Assembly (NCBI GenBank): GCA_963920525.1
Contig: OY986438.1
Coordinates: forward strand, 216,621,396-216,685,395
DNA length: 64,000 nt
DNA from: Dichetophora obliterata
Lineage: Eukaryota > Arthropoda > Insecta > Diptera > Sciomyzidae
Reading direction: 5' to 3'
Part shown: positions 59,709-64,000 of the stretch, in pieces
How positions within the stretch are numbered: position 1 is the first letter of the stretch
Layout: every line of letters begins with the position of its first letter
Program-made: the position numbers and the translations under genes
Notes under the pieces: generated by a model
What the model was told of the DNA's origin: nothing
What the model saw: only the letters and a program-made list of their open reading frames with translations
Database searches by the model: none

Positions 59709-62634
59709 GTGTGTGTTGTTTTGATGACAAAAACAGTAAAATAATTTTTGCGCTTAGCTGGAAGAATTTTTGCAAATAAATGCTATGTCATATGAAAGGT
59801 AGTTAGATTTGCTGTTTTTAATTGATTTCATTTTTACAACAACAACAATTTTTGAGTAATTTCTTGAGTAAAAAGTCAATATTTTGGACCTTTTTTGGCA
59901 TACTCATAAAACATATATACACTGACTTAACGGTACAGTTCAACTTATTTTTGTGAAGTGATTTTATTGAACTTTTGAACAAAAAAATTTGAATGAAATA
60001 TATTAATGGACTAAGTAGATTACTATAAGGAAGATTTTATACAAACCAAAATGTTTGTAAATTACTCTAGACACAAAACTGCATTCTGAGATAAATGGGG
60101 GACGTTCAAACTATATAGAGAATTTTAACACAAAACTAAGTTTTATTAATAGTCTGGTATGAAAAAATAGATTTTTAGCCATAACTTTTGATTGGAAAGA
60201 GATATTGGGGTAATTTTTTCACAGAAATTATTTTTGAGACTTGAATTTTTTGTAAAAAATATAAAAACAACATTTTGGAAAAAATAAATTTCGCGAAAAA
60301 AATCAAAGGGGGTACCCTTGTTGTTTTGATGACAAAAACAGTAAAATAATTTTTGCGCTTAGCTGGAATAATTTTTGCAAATAAATGCTATGTCATATGA
60401 AAGGTAGTCAGATTTGCTGTTTTTAATTGATTTAATTTTTACAACAACAACAATTTTTGAGTAATTTCTTGAGTAAAAAGTCAATATTTTGGACCTTTTT
60501 TGGCATACTCATAAAACATATATACACTGACTTAACGGTACAGTTCAACTTATTTTTGTGAAGTGATTTTATTGAACTTTTGAACAAAAAAAATTTGAAT
60601 GAAATATATTAATGGACTAAGTAGATTACTATAAGGAAGATTTTATACAAACCAAAATGTTTGTAAATTACTCTAGACACAAAACTGCATTCTGAGATAA
60701 ATGGGGGACGTTCAAACTATATAGAGAATTTTAACACAAAACTAAGTTTTATTAATAGTCTGGTATGAAAAAATAGATTTTTAGCCATAACTTTTGATTG
60801 GAAAGAGATATTGGGGTAATTTTTTCACAGAAATTATTTTTGAGACTTGAATTTTTTGTAAAAAATATAAAAACAACATTTTGGAAAAAATAAATTTCGC
60901 GAAAAAAATCAAAGGGGGTACCCTCTTGTTGTTTTGATGACAAAAACAGTAAAATAATTTTTGCGCTTAGCTGGAAGAATTTTTGCAAATAAATGCTATG
61001 TCATATGAAAGGTAGTCAGATTTGCTGTTTTTAATTGATTTAATTTTTACAACAACAACAATTTTTGAGTAATTTCTTGAGTAAAAAGTCAATATTTTTG
61101 AGACTTGAATTTTTTGTAAAAAATATAAAAACAACATTTTGGAAAAAATAAATTTCGCGAAAAAAATCAAAGGGGGTACCCTTGTTGTTTTGATGACAAA
61201 AACAGTAAAATAATTTTTGCGCTTAGCTGGAAGAATTTTTGCAAATAAATGCTATGTCATATGAAAGGTAGTCAGATTTGCTGTTTTTAATTGATTTCAT
61301 TTTTACAACAACAATTTTTGAGTAATTTCTTGAGTAAAAAGTCAATATTTTGGACCTTTTTTGGCATACTCATAAAACATATATACACTGACTTAACGGT
61401 ACAGTTCAACTTATTTTTGAATGAAATATATTAATGGACTAAGTAGATTACTATAATGAAGATTTTATACAAACCAAAATGTTTGTAAATTACTCTAGAC
61501 ACAAAACTGCATTCTGAGATAAATGGGGGACGTTCAAACTATATAGAGAATTTTAACACAAAACTAAGTTTTATTAATAGTCTGGTATGAAAAAATAGAT
61601 TTTTAGCCATAACTTTTGATTGGAAAGAGATATTAGGGTAATTTTTTCACAGAAATTATTTTTGAGACTTGAATCTTTTGTAAAAAATTAAAAAACAACA
61701 TTTTGGAAAAAATAAATTTCGCGAAAAAAATCAAAGGGGGTACCCTTGTTGTTTTGATGACAAAAACAGTAAAATAATTTTTGCGCTTAGCTGGAAGAAT
61801 TTTTGCAAATAAATGCTATGTCATATGAAAGGTAGTCAGATTTGCTGTTTTTAATTGATTTCATTTTTACAACAACAACAATTTTTGAGTAATTTCTTGA
61901 GTAAAAAGTCAATATTTTGGACCTTTTTTGGCATACTCATAACATAATATATACACTGACTTAACGGTACAGTCCAACTTATTTTTGTGAAGTGATTTTA
62001 TTGAACTTTTGAACAAAAAAAATTTGAATGAAATATATTAATGGACTAAGTAGATTGCTATAAGGAAGATTTTATACAAACCAAAATGTTTGTAAATTAC
62101 TCTAGACACAAAACTGCATTCTGAGATAAATGGGGGACGTTCAAACTATATAGAGAATTTTAACACAAAACTAAGTTTTATTAATAGTCTGGTATGAAAA
62201 AATAGATTTTTAGCCATAACTTTTGATTGGAAAGAGATATTGGGGTAATTTTTTCACAGAAATTATTTTTGAGACTTGAATTTTTTGTAAAAAATATAAA
62301 AACAACATTTTGGAAAAAATAAATTTCGCGAAAAAAATCAAAGGGGGTTGTTTTGATGACAAAAACAGTATAATAATTTTTGCGCTTAGCTGGAAGAATT
62401 TTTGCAAATAAATGCTATGTCACATGAAAGGTAGTCAGATTTGCTGTTTTTAATTGATTTCATTTTTACAACAACAACAATTTTTGAGTAATTTCTTGAG
62501 TAAAAAGTCAATATTTTGGACCTTTTTTTGGCATACTCATAAAACATATATACACTGACTTAACGGTACAGTTCAACTTATTTTTGTGAAGTGATTTTAT
62601 TGAACTTTTGAACAAAAAAAATTTGAATGAAATA
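59709..62634 (+). repeat. Satellite array, second segment
   Basis: Same orientation and monomer. Starts are at 60010, 60616, 61438 and 62045, after a partial monomer that begins at the TTGTTTTGATG site. The 60616 unit contains the 863-bp-type fusion (about 61095) combined with the 37-bp deletion, giving 822 bp. At about 62346 the last monomer has lost TACCCTTG at the GGGTACCC site. The segment ends with GAATGAAATA at the Tc1 terminus. Confidence 0.95.
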
Positions 62635-62640
62635 CAGTAT

Positions 62641-62659
62641 TGTTCGTAAACTAAGCAAC
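62641..62659 (+). repeat. Outer Tc1 direct repeat (putative transposase site)
   Basis: TGTTCGTAAACTAAGCAAC, six bases inside the CAGTAT terminus. Differs from the inner copy at one base. Confidence 0.8.
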
Positions 62660-62836
62660 CGTTTCATGGTATAAATTTAAAGTCTCATGATAGTTTTGTT
62701 TACAAAGTTTTTAAACTTCAATTATTTTTTTATTATATTATTATAAGTAAGGTTTATAAGGAAAATAAAAACAATTAATTTTCAATAGTACTAAGGAAAA
62801 AATATTTACAAAAAAACTTAAAACTCTATAGTCAGC

Positions 62837-62855
62837 TGTTCGTAATCTAAGCAAC
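62837..62855 (+). repeat. Inner Tc1 direct repeat (putative transposase site)
   Basis: TGTTCGTAATCTAAGCAAC, placed just beyond the transposase stop codon. Confidence 0.8.
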
Positions 62856-62858
62856 TTT

Positions 62859-63467
62859 TTAATATTTGGTGTAATATCCCTTGTTTTTTATAACTTCTCG
62901 ACATCGTTTTGGCATAGACTCAATTAACCGTTTAAGTGTAGTTTTACTAATACGGAACCATTCTTTTTTAAGGCCCAAAAGTAGTTCATTTTTATTTTTA
63001 AATCGACAGCTGCCGATCTTCCTTTTGAGTATTCCAAATAAATTCTCAATTGGGTTTAAATCTGGCGATTGGGCCGGCCACTTCATGACTTGGACCCCCT
63101 TTGTTGTAAACCACTCTTTTACAAGCTTTGAGGTGTGTTTAGGGTCGTTGTCGTGCTGAAACTCCCAACGCAGCGGCATTTCCCATTCGGCGTATGGGAG
63201 CATATGGCTTTCTAAAATGTTCCGGTATACAAATCGATCCATTTTTGTATCGATCTCGATGAAGGGCCCTACTGCTGTTCCAGAAAAACAAGTCCACACC
63301 ATGACATTACCACCGCCATGCTTTACTGTACCACGATAGTAACGGAGATGTAACCGCTTTCCTCTGGGTCTTCGGACGTGACATATGCCATCGGAATTAA
63401 ACAAGTTAAATTTAGACTCATCGCTAAATAATACTGAATTCCATTTTTCGGGTGTCCAATTGAGATG
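62859..63467 (-). pseudogene. Tc1-like transposase, C-terminal 202 residues (5' end lost)
   Basis: The frame is open from the break at 63467 to the stop at 62859, with no frameshift. It encodes the catalytic half of a Tc1-family transposase, which cuts the element out and joins it at TA sites. It begins HLNWTPEKWNSVLFSDESKF, where the first catalytic Asp is in FSDES (residue 16 of the fragment). The GGGNVMVWTCFS block follows. The second Asp is in QHDNDPKHTS (residue 106) and the Glu in SPDLNPIEN (residue 141). I count 34 residues between the second Asp and the Glu, so this is DD34E. The N-terminal helix-turn-helix DNA-binding region is absent. A TTG at 63402-63404 is not a natural start, because the conserved frame runs on upstream of it. 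All three catalytic residues remain, so the break may be recent. Confidence 0.93.
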
Positions 63468-64000
63468 TTGTTTTTGATGACAAAAACAGTATAATAATTT
63501 TTGCGCTTAGCTGGAAGAATTTTTGCAAATAAATGCTATGTCATATGAAAGGTAGTCAGATTTGCTGTTTTTAATTGATTTCATTTTTACAACAACAACA
63601 ATTTTTGAGTAATTTCTTGAGTAAAAAGTCAATATTTTGGACCTTTTTTTGGCATACTCATAAAACATATATACACTGACTTAACGGTAAAGTTCAACTT
63701 ATTTTTGTGAAGTGATTTTATTGAACTTTTGAACAAAAAAAATTTGAATGAAATATATTAATGGACTAAGTAGATTACTATAATGAAGATTTTATACAAA
63801 CCAAAATGTTTGTAAATTACTCTAGACACAAAACTGCATTCTGAGATAAATGGGGGACGTTCAAACTATATAGAGAATTTTAACACAAAACTAAGTTTTA
63901 TTAATAGTCTGGTATGAAAAAATAGATTTTTAGCCATAACTTTTGATTGGAAAGAGATATTGGGGTAATTTTTTCACAGAAATTATTTTTGAGACTTGAA
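63467..64000 (+). repeat. Satellite array, third segment (runs off the window)
   Basis: It resumes at TTGTTTTTGATGACAAAAAC, with one T more than usual, and carries GTATAATAATT. One further monomer start lies at 63765 (with ATAATGAAG). Same orientation as the rest; the array continues beyond base 64000. Confidence 0.95.

Larger units (their letters stand above)
62635..63466 (-). mobile_element. Truncated Tc1-type DNA transposon (DD34E), IR/DR structure
   Basis: The intact end begins CAGTATTGTTCGTAAAC directly after TA (62633-62634), as expected for Tc1/mariner elements, which duplicate a TA target. Two near-identical direct repeats, TGTTCGTAAACTAAGCAAC (62641-62659) and TGTTCGTAATCTAAGCAAC (62837-62855), lie 196 bp apart, the arrangement of an IR/DR-type terminus with an outer and an inner transposase-binding site. 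The transposase is on the minus strand. The other end is missing: sequence stops at about 63466 in mid-gene and the satellite follows at its TTGTTTTTGATG site, so the 5' half of the gene and the second terminus are lost. This copy is immobile by itself. Confidence 0.92.

Noticed and set aside
10409..62407. Many open frames of 60-92 codons, often near-identical, on both strands within the satellite
   Set aside because: They recur at the satellite period, start and stop with monomer variants or fusion joints, are low-complexity (Phe/Lys/Asn-rich) and have no codon-level conservation signal. They are by-products of a repeated AT-rich sequence.
62881..63159. 92-codon plus-strand frame over the Tc1 fragment
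   Set aside because: Antisense to the transposase frame, which has conserved catalytic motifs.

Overview
The window is eukaryotic nuclear DNA, very AT-rich, with no bacterial gene organisation, no tRNA or rRNA gene and no host protein-coding gene that I can recognise. An RTE-clade retrotransposon fragment, a Tc1-type DD34E transposase fragment, small inverted-repeat elements and dispersed repeats with 'cacgccc' minisatellites together suggest an arthropod. A higher fly (Diptera) is my best guess, but that is inference.

Layout. (1) Bases 1-7245 are a transposon graveyard next to the array. A 3.6-kb terminal-inverted-repeat element (1366-4975, TTA target duplication) is interrupted by a 5'-truncated RTE retrotransposon on the minus strand (3442-4742), which has a perfect 15-bp target duplication and an undamaged 425-codon reverse-transcriptase frame. 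Next come a dispersed repeat carrying a ~141-bp minisatellite (4979-5655), a 221-bp foldback element (5676-5896) and unassigned AT-rich DNA. (2) Bases 7246-58065 are one head-to-tail satellite array with a ~606-bp monomer, all in the same orientation. I located 77 monomer starts (ACTAAG phase) here and 82 in the whole window. The array is divided into consecutive higher-order-repeat (HOR) zones, each defined by its own deletion or point variants. (3) Bases 58066-59708 are non-satellite DNA inserted in the array, with a near-perfect 383-bp tandem duplication. (4) The satellite resumes at 59709-62634, is broken by a truncated Tc1 element (62635-~63466), and continues to the window end.

Nothing here is a gene pathway. 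The interest is in genome dynamics. Truncated monomers appear to form at short homologies and then spread as new HOR units (periods ~869, ~950, 863, 578 and 566-569 bp). A GGGTACCC palindrome in each monomer is an unusual hotspot: it carries many kinds of small insertion and deletion, including exact GTAC duplications, and several large rearrangement junctions also fall on it, among them both sides of the 1.6-kb insertion and the inner edge of the Tc1 fragment. Without tools I cannot name the satellite family, measure identities or show that the array is centromeric. All copy counts and positions come from reading the sequence by eye.
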